From a bacterium (GTDB lineage Bacteria; UBA9089): a DNA stretch of 15,160 nt. Below, one piece after another: positions 7,415-14,590 of this stretch. The translations under genes were made by a program, and so were the position numbers. The stretch is from contig DNCN01000136.1 in the NCBI GenBank assembly GCA_003485015.1, positions 1-15,160 on the forward strand, read 5' to 3'. How positions within the stretch are numbered: the stretch's first letter is position 1; every line of letters begins with the position of its first letter. The notes under the pieces are model-generated. The model was not told the origin of the DNA, searched no databases, and saw only the letters and a program-made list of their open reading frames with translations.

Positions 7415-7850
7415 AGTCATATAAGATAAGATAGTAAACCGGTTTTATGGCCAGACCTTAGGATTCTGCTAAATTCCATAAGACTCTTGGCTCTGCCAAA
7501 CCTCGTTGTATAGATTGGATACTCCTGCCCGGCCACAGATACCCTCTCTGGTCTCCCTCAACCTCGCTTGGGCACCTTGGGGTAATACCCTGCTATTGCT
7601 GCCAGGATTAGGCTCTGAGGGTACATAAAGAGTGGGCAGCGAACCCCAAATACATCCTGGATTACAGAACCGCAAAGCTCATTTTAAGTATTTTGGGCCT
7701 CCTGGAAAGATTTTGCTCCAGAAGGTGAAGAGAGGGGTGTCTCTAAAAATAAAACTTGACTTTCTTAAGGCACTCTATACTATCGAGTTATCGAATAAAG
7801 GATAAGATGAAGAAGATTAAGATTGATAAAGGGTGAAATTTATGCCATAA
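7415..7850. other. Intergenic debris between two IS relics; no supported gene
   Basis: No convincing gene is seen. The stretch holds the probable right end of the IS110 element, including a 6-bp inverted repeat TTATGG/CCATAA (near 7444-7484). A weak promoter-like pair, TTGACT (7756-7761) and TACTAT (7778-7783), has 16-nt spacing. It is followed by AAGGATAAG and a nine-codon frame from ATG 7807. The last two could be the left end of the IS1634-like element whose middle is missing. A 57-codon GTG frame at 7632-7805 has no recognisable family. Confidence 0.4.
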
Positions 7851-8201
7851 TTACCCCGAGGGGGGTGGGTCAATTTTAACCTGGAATCTACATTAGGGTT
7901 GAGACCAGTGTATCATCAGAGAGAACTCAGGATGGATGGACATCTATTTATTACTGTGCTTGCTTATCATGTTTTACACAGTATTCGATTTAAACTGCGA
8001 CAAAAAGGGATACATCATAAGTGGTCAACGATTCGTACCCTTTTATCTACCCATGTAAGGATATCAACGACTATGAAGAGAAGAGATGGTAAAATGATTC
8101 ATATTCGAAAATCCTCTAAGACAGAATTATCTCATAAAGAGATTTACAATGCCCTGAATATATCTTCTTCTCCTGGAAAGATACTAAAGACGGTATTATA
8201 A
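7851..8201 (+). pseudogene. IS1634/IS4-type DDE transposase, C-terminal remnant
   Basis: About 110 codons matching the C-terminal end of IS1634-like (IS4-superfamily) transposases: LGLRPVYHQRELRMDGHLFI, LAYHVLHSIRFKLRQKG, TTMKRRDGKMIHIRKSS and EIYNALNIS. The H-x-x-x-R-M-D-G-H-L-F-I stretch contains the region after the third catalytic acidic residue. The catalytic Asp residues of the N-terminal two thirds are absent. The frame is open from 7851, after a stop at 7848-7850, with no start or ribosome binding site of its own; the in-frame TTG at 7899 is not a credible start. This is an inactive fragment, probably left by a deletion within the element. Confidence 0.8.
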
Positions 8202-8310
8202 GGCATATCAAATCTGTAGTGCCCAAATTAGGTCTCTTCAAATTGTAAGCCTTTGATTTTATATAACTTATTTTTCAGGGGTATGAAGTTAGGTTAGGCT
8301 AATTTTGCTA

Positions 8311-8338
8311 AACTACAGTTATTTACAATTTTGTAGTT
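8311..8338. promoter_or_regulatory. Inverted repeat upstream of the sigma-54 activator gene
   Basis: AACTACA (8311-8317) and TGTAGTT (8332-8338) are a perfect 7-bp inverted repeat with a 14-nt spacer, 64-91 nt before the ATG at 8402. It could be an operator for the activator gene or part of the right end of the IS1634-like relic. I found no convincing promoter for the activator gene in 8215-8401. Confidence 0.3.
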
Positions 8339-8401
8339 GCAAAAGTTGGGTTTCAACAGAGAATGGGACAATCTCAAGTGAGAGGTTAAGGTTATCAATT
8401 A

Positions 8402-9775
8402 ATGGCAAAAATCTGGTACCACTTTTTTGAATGTAGTATCCCTTATAAGGCTAAAATAATCGAGACCCTTACAACTTCTGGCCTTGATATGTACAACCTC
8501 GATATATATAACCTTGACAATAATATAAATATAGGCATAGTCTTCTTTGATAAATTTACCGCTCAACTCTGTGATTTTCTTTATAAAATAAGCCATAATG
8601 GCATAAAAAGGGTTTTAGTAATAGCACTTTCTACCACTGGCTTAGGAGAGAATAATACTTGGCATTTACTACAATCTGGAGCATCTGATGTTTTCTGCTT
8701 AGATCATTCTGCCGAGACTATAAAAAAAATAATTGCTCGGCTTAATAGGTGGAACGATATAGAACAATTAATTGAATCACCGGTTGTTCGTAACAATCTG
8801 ATCGGCCAGAGTCCCGCCTGGAGGTCTACATTGCGTCAGATTGGAGAGATTGCATATTTTACAAACTCTTCTCTATTAATTATTGGTGAGACTGGAACAG
8901 GTAAAGAGCTCATTGCGCGTCTGATACATACTCTGGATCAAAGACCAAATAAACGCGATCTGGTTCTTCTGGATTGTACCACTATAGTACCAGAGCTATC
9001 AGGAAGTGAATTTTTTGGACACGAGCGCGGTGCTTTCACTGGTGCAATTACAGCTCGCGAGGGCGCTTTTGAATTAGCTAATAATGGAACTCTATTTCTT
9101 GATGAAGTAGGAGAGCTTCCTTTGAAACTCCAAGCCCAACTTTTACGGGTTATCCAAGAACATAGCTTCAAGAGAGTAGGTGGTAATACTTGGCACTCAA
9201 CAGATTTCCGTTTAGTATCTGCAACAAATAAAGACCTGATGCAGGAATTACGAGAAGGAAGGTTCCGGAGCGATTTGTATTATAGAATAGCAAATTGGAC
9301 CTTTAAGCTCCAACCACTCCGTGAGCGAAAGGAAGACATCTTACCTCTTACAAAACATTTTATTAAACAAATCAGACCTGATGAAGAACCTCCTTATATA
9401 GATAACCTCGTGCAGGAATACCTCTTAAGACGTGACTATCCCGGTAATATAAGAGACCTTAAATACTTAGTTTCCCGGATCATGTGTCGATATGTAGGGC
9501 CTGGTCCTATTACCATTGGCGATCTTCCTAAAGAAGAGTACCTACAAGAGGAATTTGGACCAATAAATTGGTCTGAAGGACACTTAGAGCATGCTATTCG
9601 GCAGGCATTGTTGTTTGGTATTGGGCTTAAAGAAATCCGTCGTGTCGTAGAAGATATCGCCATAAATATAGCCGTAAGCGAGGAAAACGGAAGTCTCCAG
9701 CGCGCAGCACAGAGATTAGGTGTAACAGACCGTGCACTCCAAATGAGACGTGCTGCTGATCGGAGGAACAAGTAA
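8402..9775 (+). CDS. Sigma-54-dependent transcriptional activator (bacterial enhancer-binding protein) with degenerate receiver-like domain
   Basis: A 457-aa AAA+ activator that remodels sigma-54 RNA polymerase at -24/-12 promoters. The AAA+ core (residues about 132-365) carries Walker A GETGTGKE (162-169), the sigma-54 contact loop GAFTGA (210-215), Walker B LFLDEVGE (231-238), arginine-finger region EGRFRSDLYYR (285-295) and sensor II YPGNIRDL (346-353). All are intact. The C-terminus (about 428-456, SLQRAAQRLGVTDRALQMRR) is a Fis-type helix-turn-helix. Residues 1-118 resemble a receiver fold: GIVFFD puts D50 at the phosphorylation position and SGASDVF mimics the GADD[YF] loop. However, the N-terminal acidic pair and the conserved Lys are missing, so control may not be by phosphorylation. 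No histidine kinase is adjacent. The gene is convergent with a four-gene operon that begins at a sigma-54 promoter, its likely target by inference. Confidence 0.93.
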   Translation: MAKIWYHFFECSIPYKAKIIETLTTSGLDMYNLDIYNLDNNINIGIVFFDKFTAQLCDFLYKISHNGIKRVLVIALSTTGLGENNTWHLLQSGASDVFCLDHSAETIKKIIARLNRWNDIEQLIESPVVRNNLIGQSPAWRSTLRQIGEIAYFTNSSLLIIGETGTGKELIARLIHTLDQRPNKRDLVLLDCTTIVPELSGSEFFGHERGAFTGAITAREGAFELANNGTLFLDEVGELPLKLQAQLLRVIQEHSFKRVGGNTWHSTDFRLVSATNKDLMQELREGRFRSDLYYRIANWTFKLQPLRERKEDILPLTKHFIKQIRPDEEPPYIDNLVQEYLLRRDYPGNIRDLKYLVSRIMCRYVGPGPITIGDLPKEEYLQEEFGPINWSEGHLEHAIRQALLFGIGLKEIRRVVEDIAINIAVSEENGSLQRAAQRLGVTDRALQMRRAADRRNK

Positions 9776-9796
9776 CTTTGAAGATAAAGAGAAATT

Positions 9797-9824
9797 GGTA
9801 GGTAAATAACAAAATGTTACTACC
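9797..9824. terminator. Possible bidirectional terminator hairpin between convergent genes
   Basis: GGTAG-G-TAA (9797-9805, one bulged G) pairs with TTACTACC (9817-9824), giving eight base pairs around an 11-nt loop, between the activator gene's stop and the convergent hydrolase gene's stop. No strong U-run follows on the + strand. On the - strand a modest pyrimidine-rich tract follows. The position supports termination; the sequence is only fair. Confidence 0.3.
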
Positions 9825-9855
9825 CGCTCTTGTATTATCCATCCCTGGGGGTCTG

Positions 9856-10608
9856 TTATATACAAATATCTTTTTTTGTTTGAATTCTGGAGATCAATCT
9901 GAGAAAATTTTTCCCCAGAATGAGTTGTTCTTCAGACCGGGGTAATCCCAGTGCGAATATCTTCTTTAGTTCCACCGCGGGGTGTAACCATGGACCATCG
10001 GAACCAAAGAGGATCTTCTTTGCTCCTGCCCTCTGTACTGCCTGAACAAGAAAATCAAAGCGCCTTACACCTGAGGTATCAGTATAAATATTACGGTGCC
10101 GTACTAATTGGTCGATCAGAAATAAATGTGCCTTCCAATCATCTGTAAAACTCCCCAGATGGGGAATAATAAATGGTACATCTGGATATTCCTGGGCCAG
10201 TAATTCTACAATAGCGATCTCTCCCATAACATCATAGACAACGGGAAGCGAAAAACACCGCGCTACCTCACAAACCTCACGTGTGATGTATGCATCATGA
10301 CGGTGTACTTTTATTCCGCAGAAACTATATGCCTTAACCGCCTCCTTAATCATCATGTAAATCCGTCCCCTATCACGCTTAGGATGGATACAGGCAAACC
10401 CATAAAAACGGTGGGGGCGGCTTGCTACTATACGTGCAACTTCTCTATTTGCAATATTATAATCTGAGTGAAAGGTAGCCCAAAGGGCTGTTCTTTTAAT
10501 GCCCGCCTTTGCTGCCCGGAGCATATAGAGCTTCAGTGATGCCCTTGTATCCCACGGTGAAGTCAGCCCTTCTCCTTTACCTGCATGGCAATGACAGTCT
10601 ATAATCAC
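9856..10608 (-). CDS. Metal-dependent amidohydrolase (amidohydrolase-2 / TIM-barrel type)
   Basis: A 250-aa hydrolase of the amidohydrolase superfamily (PF04909-like), predicted cytoplasmic. Visible metal-site residues are the N-terminal HxH (H6, H8 in DCHCHAG), GIKVHRHD (K100, H102), IPHLGS (H150) and FGSDGPW (D204). It ends with the family's ILGKNFLRLI helix (residues 230-239). Substrate is not predictable; relatives include decarboxylases, lactonases and amide hydrolases. The GTG start has AGGA about 6 nt upstream. It is the last gene of the - strand operon, 54 nt after the 522-aa gene. A small-molecule hydrolase is an odd companion for the three preceding genes, so it may modify a signal or product of the system, or simply be co-transcribed. 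Confidence 0.85.
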   Translation of the reverse strand: MIIDCHCHAGKGEGLTSPWDTRASLKLYMLRAAKAGIKRTALWATFHSDYNIANREVARIVASRPHRFYGFACIHPKRDRGRIYMMIKEAVKAYSFCGIKVHRHDAYITREVCEVARCFSLPVVYDVMGEIAIVELLAQEYPDVPFIIPHLGSFTDDWKAHLFLIDQLVRHRNIYTDTSGVRRFDFLVQAVQRAGAKKILFGSDGPWLHPAVELKKIFALGLPRSEEQLILGKNFLRLISRIQTKKDICI

Positions 10609-10662
10609 TGGAGTTCCTGGGTTTTGGCCAAACTCGAAGTATAACGAAAGATCTTTTTTGCT

Positions 10663-12231
10663 TCACCTGGATTGCCTGGATTGCCTTTGTATAGCAAACC
10701 GGTTTCTAAGATGGACCGAGGGAAGGGTGTGGTCTACAGGCTCTGATGTCAAATCCACCCCTGTAACGGCTCGATAGGCATGGATATAACCCTGTATCTC
10801 CGCACGCCAGTATCGTGCCCAATTGGCCGCCTGGTCTGGCTTAAAAACCTCAATCCATGCTCCAAAGCGGATAGAGAGTAGGATCTGTTCCCCAAAGACG
10901 CCCAAGTTCCGAAAATGAATAACAGGCGTGTCTGTCCAGCCCTGGAGTCTCTTCATGGCGTCAACCCTATCCATCCAGGGCTCTGGATATGCCACCATGA
11001 TGCGACTGGGCAAGAATTCACGCATCTCTGGTCGGGCAAGCAGCCATTGTTGCATCAACATCTCACGGCGTGCCGTCCATGGGAGATCGCCGTACTGGTT
11101 GTGCTGCCCTTGGGTTAAAAGAAGGTGAACCTCTTTCAACCCGTTCAGCAGCGGGAATCCATCGGCTATTACGGTGGTATCATCATCCTCTTTGAAGAAG
11201 ATCGAACAGAGATGCAAGAGGTTGTGGAATGATTCCAAGAACTTCGATCGGCTCTCTGCAGGCTGCATTTTAGGCAGTGCCTTACCATAAAGAGTCAGGC
11301 CATAATGATGATCATACTCATAGGCTCGTCGCACCACTGTCAACCGATGTTGTTCATCCTGGATATAGCCCCAGAGCATATTGTTCAGGGGACGCAGAGG
11401 ATCTATTTCAAGATGCGCCAGTGGATCCCGGCCAGCAGGACCGCGCTTGTTCTGGAATCGCAGGCTGATTGCATTCATGGTCTGGACCAACATCCCTTCT
11501 TCGTGCCAGTAGGACCAGATCAGTTCTAGAAAACAGGGACGGGTTAACTTTTCTTCTAAAATACCATAACACTTAGCAACCTTATCCCTCTCCTCTTCAG
11601 TGGAAACATCAATTTTAATGGAAATATCACTCAGCTTGGCCATAATCAGCGCAAGGTGTGGGAGCGTTCCAGAACCATTAACCATTGTTATATAGCCATT
11701 CCACCAATTCTTTATTATCCCCTCATTAATAGTTGCCTCATCCCGGCCGAGGCGGCGTGCTGTATCCTGAGCGATTTCTCCAGTAATAAGGGAACCCCAT
11801 TTCTCCACTTTCACACCACACTTGGTCATTAAGAACACCTCAGTAGCAACCCTAAGGAGATCGTAAGAATCAACACCGAGGAAAGGCAATTTGCTCTCAT
11901 TACGTTTTTCATTTACCTCTCTTTGGTCTTTCGCAGAGGGTTCACCGCACATCACATCGTTTATAAACTTCATGTAGGACTCGGAACCGATGTTACCTGT
12001 GCTGTTTCGAATTACTACCCAAAGGGCAAGGTCCTCTGTCAAAGGTATCAAAGGTCGCTGGAGGCCCACTTTTACCTCACGTACCGTATCAGGTGCCGTA
12101 GATGTTTGTTGCCCTCCCCCAAAGAAATCCACCGATTTCGTCTTAGCAAGGAAACTTATCATCTCTTTTGTCGATGACTGCTTTATCGTCGGTTGCCCTA
12201 CCGGTTGATCCTTTTGTTTCTCTTGGCTCAT
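10663..12231 (-). CDS. Uncharacterised 522-aa protein, third gene of the sigma-54 operon
   Basis: I do not recognise a family. The ATG at 12231 has a strong AGGAGG at 12245-12240, 8 nt upstream. The first 50 residues are Gln/Ser/Thr-rich and likely disordered. The rest is globular, with many Trp, Tyr and His and no signal peptide or membrane segment. Distinctive blocks are LRPLNNMLWGYIQDEQHRL (279-297), RRAYEYDHHYGL (301-312), NQYGDLPWTARREMLMQQWL (378-397), YPEPWMDRVDAMKRLQGW (415-432) and HFRNLGVFGEQILLSIRFG (439-457). Their density of aromatic and charged residues suggests a conserved structural or binding protein. No Walker, HExxH, DEDD or other catalytic signature was seen. The C-terminus, RQSRQSR, comes from a tandem 9-nt duplication. 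It is co-transcribed with the metallopeptidase-like gene, 46 nt upstream. Confidence 0.75.
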   Translation of the reverse strand: MSQEKQKDQPVGQPTIKQSSTKEMISFLAKTKSVDFFGGGQQTSTAPDTVREVKVGLQRPLIPLTEDLALWVVIRNSTGNIGSESYMKFINDVMCGEPSAKDQREVNEKRNESKLPFLGVDSYDLLRVATEVFLMTKCGVKVEKWGSLITGEIAQDTARRLGRDEATINEGIIKNWWNGYITMVNGSGTLPHLALIMAKLSDISIKIDVSTEEERDKVAKCYGILEEKLTRPCFLELIWSYWHEEGMLVQTMNAISLRFQNKRGPAGRDPLAHLEIDPLRPLNNMLWGYIQDEQHRLTVVRRAYEYDHHYGLTLYGKALPKMQPAESRSKFLESFHNLLHLCSIFFKEDDDTTVIADGFPLLNGLKEVHLLLTQGQHNQYGDLPWTARREMLMQQWLLARPEMREFLPSRIMVAYPEPWMDRVDAMKRLQGWTDTPVIHFRNLGVFGEQILLSIRFGAWIEVFKPDQAANWARYWRAEIQGYIHAYRAVTGVDLTSEPVDHTLPSVHLRNRFAIQRQSRQSR

Positions 12232-12277
12232 GTTACTCTCCTCCTTATTCTTTACTACAATCTTTCATCGAGGATAT

Positions 12278-13576
12278 TTATGTTACGGGTGCGCCTGTCC
12301 GCGCCCCACCTTGTAATGCACAAATTGCCGAGGTATCCAACGTACCCTTCATCGCCCAGTAGGTAAACATCTTTGAAAGGATCTTGCTTTCTGCCTCGGG
12401 GCTGATTCTTCCGTTTGTTCTGGCTTGACCAACCACAGCAAAGACGAGCGAAGGCGAAGCAGTGTACATCCGCACAGCCGAATTACTCCAGGAGCTGTAG
12501 TGTTCAGCAAGTCTTGCTGGGTGACGGTCTTTCAATGAAAACACTTCAAGAAGCGAGCTTCCACGAAGTGTCTTTGGTCGGTGATTGACTAATAGGGAGA
12601 TGAAGCTTGGCAAGGTGCTCTCCAGTTTACTAAATAAACGCTCCATGTCGTCATTCAGTCCTACTCTGGGGTAATACGACTCCCAAACATTTTCTAACCG
12701 CCCCCACTGGGGGTGAGGGTAGAGGGCATTACCCATGGCACAACTGAGTTTTACGCGTATCCAGGGGATCGGATGAGGGCTATCTATATTAAAACGAAAG
12801 ACGAATGCCCTCGGCAGACTGACAACACCCATAAGCCCCAATGTTGATGCTATACCAATCTTTGATATAGCCCAGAAGTCAGGGATGATCTCTGGGACCC
12901 ACCGCGCCCACAATGCCCAGGCCATATGCTCACTGCCCCCTTTCTTCTGCATGCCCACCAAGATTGGCCGGAATGAATTCACAAGATCCAACGCTACTGC
13001 TCCCTGATGACCCACCTCATGTCCAAGAGTAGAGGCGATCCCGGTTCCGATCATACGCTCGCGTGGAATGCGGATGATGGCAACCGGATTTCTACCCCCT
13101 CCTGGTAATCGTGTCCTGGCGCGCCTTATAGCTCCACCAATACCCCTATCTAGATAACACACAATTGGGGGTACCTTGTAATAATCTCCGGCCAATCTCA
13201 AAAGATCAGTGGCCGCTTTGTCAAGGCCCGCAAGCCAAACCCCGGTCTCTTGTTCACTCCTTTGAGTCATGACATCGGCGAATACATCGAGTTGTAAGAG
13301 TACGGCGATAAACCTTAACCGGAGGAACGAAAGGCGCCGTTGGGCCTCGTCGGGTGTAATAACCCACTCCTCACGAGCAAGCCACTCAAGAAACCACTGG
13401 ATCATTTCACGCAACTTGCTCTTTTTATAGACCAGATAATCCTCAATAGCAGTTTGTGCCAAATGAGATGGGGCTGCTGCAGGAACCATCGTCTCTTGCA
13501 AAACAAACGGCTTGATGAGATTGAGTCTTGTGAGTAATGCCCGAGCTTCCTGAGATATCAGCCACAATGATGTCAA
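12278..13576 (-). CDS. Predicted zinc metallopeptidase-like protein (HExxH...ExxxD), second gene of the sigma-54 operon
   Basis: A 432-aa protein with a gluzincin-type zinc site. HEVGH (186-190) supplies two His ligands and the catalytic Glu. EIIPD (229-233), 38 residues later, matches the ExxxD third-ligand motif seen in M48-like and other gluzincins (usually ExxAD). The order, spacing and small-residue lead-in (GIASTLGHEVGHQ) support a real active site. The N-terminal 100 residues are helical and basic. A hydrophobic stretch (240-262) follows the zinc site but is interrupted by Pro and charged residues, so it is not clearly a membrane span. No signal peptide. The TTG start at 13576 has AGGGG, overlapping the upstream stop codon, 8 nt before it, suggesting translational coupling. 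I know no named family for the whole protein. Substrate is unknown; the small protein just upstream is the obvious candidate, by inference. Confidence 0.8.
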   Translation of the reverse strand: MTSLWLISQEARALLTRLNLIKPFVLQETMVPAAAPSHLAQTAIEDYLVYKKSKLREMIQWFLEWLAREEWVITPDEAQRRLSFLRLRFIAVLLQLDVFADVMTQRSEQETGVWLAGLDKAATDLLRLAGDYYKVPPIVCYLDRGIGGAIRRARTRLPGGGRNPVAIIRIPRERMIGTGIASTLGHEVGHQGAVALDLVNSFRPILVGMQKKGGSEHMAWALWARWVPEIIPDFWAISKIGIASTLGLMGVVSLPRAFVFRFNIDSPHPIPWIRVKLSCAMGNALYPHPQWGRLENVWESYYPRVGLNDDMERLFSKLESTLPSFISLLVNHRPKTLRGSSLLEVFSLKDRHPARLAEHYSSWSNSAVRMYTASPSLVFAVVGQARTNGRISPEAESKILSKMFTYWAMKGTLDTSAICALQGGARTGAPVT

Positions 13577-13587
13577 AGCAGAAACCC

Positions 13588-14241
13588 CTATACTCCCAGC
13601 AGAATGATCCTTCTGCCTCTACGGATCCATTTGCCAGACCTGCCACCAGCGGCCAAGGGTGACAGAGCTGTTATAAGACCAGGTACATGCCGTTTCGCTG
13701 CATCCAATGCTGCCCTCCTTACAGTAGTTTGTGGATCAATATTCGGAGGGGCTACTGCTACATTCCTTGCCGCCGTACCTGCAAAACGGACAAAGCGCCG
13801 AGCAACTTCAAATTCTTGATCTTCCAGGCTTAACCCCTCAAGTTCTAACCCAAATAATCTACCAGCACCTGTGGCAAGCCTACTGCCCACCGCAGCACCC
13901 ATTGGTCCTCCAAAGTAACCTCCCACAGCACCGCCAAGTACTGGTAATGCCCTTCTAGCTACACCCTTAAGAACCCTACCCAATATTCGACCAACGGGAG
14001 ATCTAATAATCTTGCCTATTCCACGCCCTACTCTTCTAATCAGCCTTCCTAAGAACTGATCCAATTCTGCTTCATCGGTGATTTCAAGCAATTGAGAAGC
14101 AAGCTCCATTTCCTCGGTTTCGCTGAACGGACTTTCCATCTGATCGCCAAACTCACCAAAATCAAATTCAAAACCCTCGCCTTCGAACTCTCCTTCAGAT
14201 TCGAACTCTAACTCTAACTGTGTACGATCAAAGTCGTGCAT
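13588..14241 (-). CDS. 217-aa protein with acidic head, cationic middle and glycine zipper; first gene of the sigma-54 operon
   Basis: No named domain recognised. The architecture is striking. Residues 1-62 are almost purely acidic and aromatic (FESEGEFEGEGFEFDFGEFG). Residues 65-98 are strongly basic and amphipathic (RLIRRVGRGIGKIIRSPVGR, then ILGRVLKGVARR). Residues 101-130 form a glycine zipper (GGAVGGYFGGPMGAAVG). After a mixed helical stretch (EFEVARRFVRFAGTAAR), the tail ends RSGKWIRRGRRIILLGV. I recall similar layouts with this type of tail among unannotated bacterial proteins, but cannot verify it. There is no classical signal peptide. The ATG at 14241 is fixed by AGGAGG at 14255-14250, 8 nt upstream. 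Transcription should start near 14306 from the sigma-54 promoter. A membrane-active or secreted cargo is possible but unproven. Confidence 0.8.
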   Translation of the reverse strand: MHDFDRTQLELEFESEGEFEGEGFEFDFGEFGDQMESPFSETEEMELASQLLEITDEAELDQFLGRLIRRVGRGIGKIIRSPVGRILGRVLKGVARRALPVLGGAVGGYFGGPMGAAVGSRLATGAGRLFGLELEGLSLEDQEFEVARRFVRFAGTAARNVAVAPPNIDPQTTVRRAALDAAKRHVPGLITALSPLAAGGRSGKWIRRGRRIILLGV

Positions 14242-14317
14242 TATAATTTCCTCCTTTCTAATTTTGTAGTAGAAGATTCTCCCCAAAAGAACCTTCTCTT
14301 TTTCTAATTCTAATATA

Positions 14318-14332
14318 GCAAATTTCGTGCCA
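14318..14332 (-). promoter_or_regulatory. Sigma-54 (-24/-12) promoter of the four-gene operon
   Basis: On the - strand, TGGCAC (14332-14327), five bases, then TTGC (14321-14318) is an exact match to the sigma-54 core consensus. The surrounding bases also fit the extended consensus (T before, G and A after TGGCAC, and T after TTGC). The predicted start site is about 14306, leaving a leader of about 65 nt that contains the AGGAGG ribosome binding site of the 217-aa gene. Such promoters are silent without an AAA+ activator, one of which is encoded at 8402-9775. Confidence 0.88.
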
Positions 14333-14481
14333 ATATAACGGGGTAAATCCGATTTTCAAAAACATAGAAGCAAAATCGTCATAAGTTATTACAAAGAATG
14401 TATCAGAGTTCAATTCCTCAATCTTTGAAACTTCGGATAAAATAGGCAAAAATACGATAAGAACAGAAGAAGGATTCGGAA

Positions 14482-14517
14482 AAGTTGTTTTGTATCTAAA
14501 ATTGGCGAAGACAACTT
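14482..14517. promoter_or_regulatory. Candidate upstream activator site (imperfect dyad)
   Basis: AAGTTGTTTT (14482-14491) and AAGACAACTT (14508-14517) are inverted over nine of ten positions. They lie about 175-210 bp upstream of the predicted sigma-54 start site, within the usual range for enhancer-binding proteins. A tighter dyad, CGAAG-ACAA-CTTCG (14506-14519), overlaps the right arm. The Fis-type activator encoded at 8402-9775 could bind here. This is position-based inference from a single copy. Confidence 0.3.
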
Positions 14518-14590
14518 CGGGGTATAAGTGCCCCTTTTGAGTTCATGATTCTCTGTTTACCTGATAAAGTCATTAGTAACGCTCCAAATT

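Larger units (their letters stand above)
6010..7440 (+). mobile_element. IS110-family insertion sequence, degenerate (ends approximate)
   Basis: The element is recognised by its transposase relic (6172-7414), preceded by roughly 160 nt of non-coding DNA and followed by a short tail. This fits the IS110 layout, in which the non-coding left end precedes the transposase gene. IS110-group elements usually lack terminal inverted repeats and make no typical target duplication, so the ends given here are estimates. A loose similarity between the sequence near 5960-5985 and that near 7440-7465 (both contain AACCGG followed by GGCCAGAC) may mark the junctions but is not conclusive. Confidence 0.6.

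Noticed and set aside
7469..7675. 68-codon - strand frame between the two IS relics.
   Set aside because: No ribosome binding site, no family resemblance and atypical composition. Treated as non-coding debris.
7699..8182. A 13-nt direct repeat, CTCCTGGAAAGAT, at 7699-7711 and 8170-8182.
   Set aside because: It is too short and not at element ends. It could be chance or a duplicated scrap of the IS1634-like 3' end, with nothing further to support it.
8294..8312. AGGCTAATTTTGCTA upstream of the activator gene, resembling a -24/-12 promoter.
   Set aside because: The GG-to-GC spacing is 2 nt too short for sigma-54, where spacing is strict, so autoregulation through this site is unlikely.
14258..14449. 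63-codon - strand frame upstream of the 217-aa gene.
   Set aside because: It spans the sigma-54 promoter and the leader, has no ribosome binding site and no family resemblance.
14519..14538. GGGG-8 nt-CCCC followed by TTTT on the + strand, resembling an intrinsic terminator.
   Set aside because: The stem is only 4 bp and no + strand gene ends upstream of it. It overlaps the candidate activator dyad, which explains part of the symmetry.
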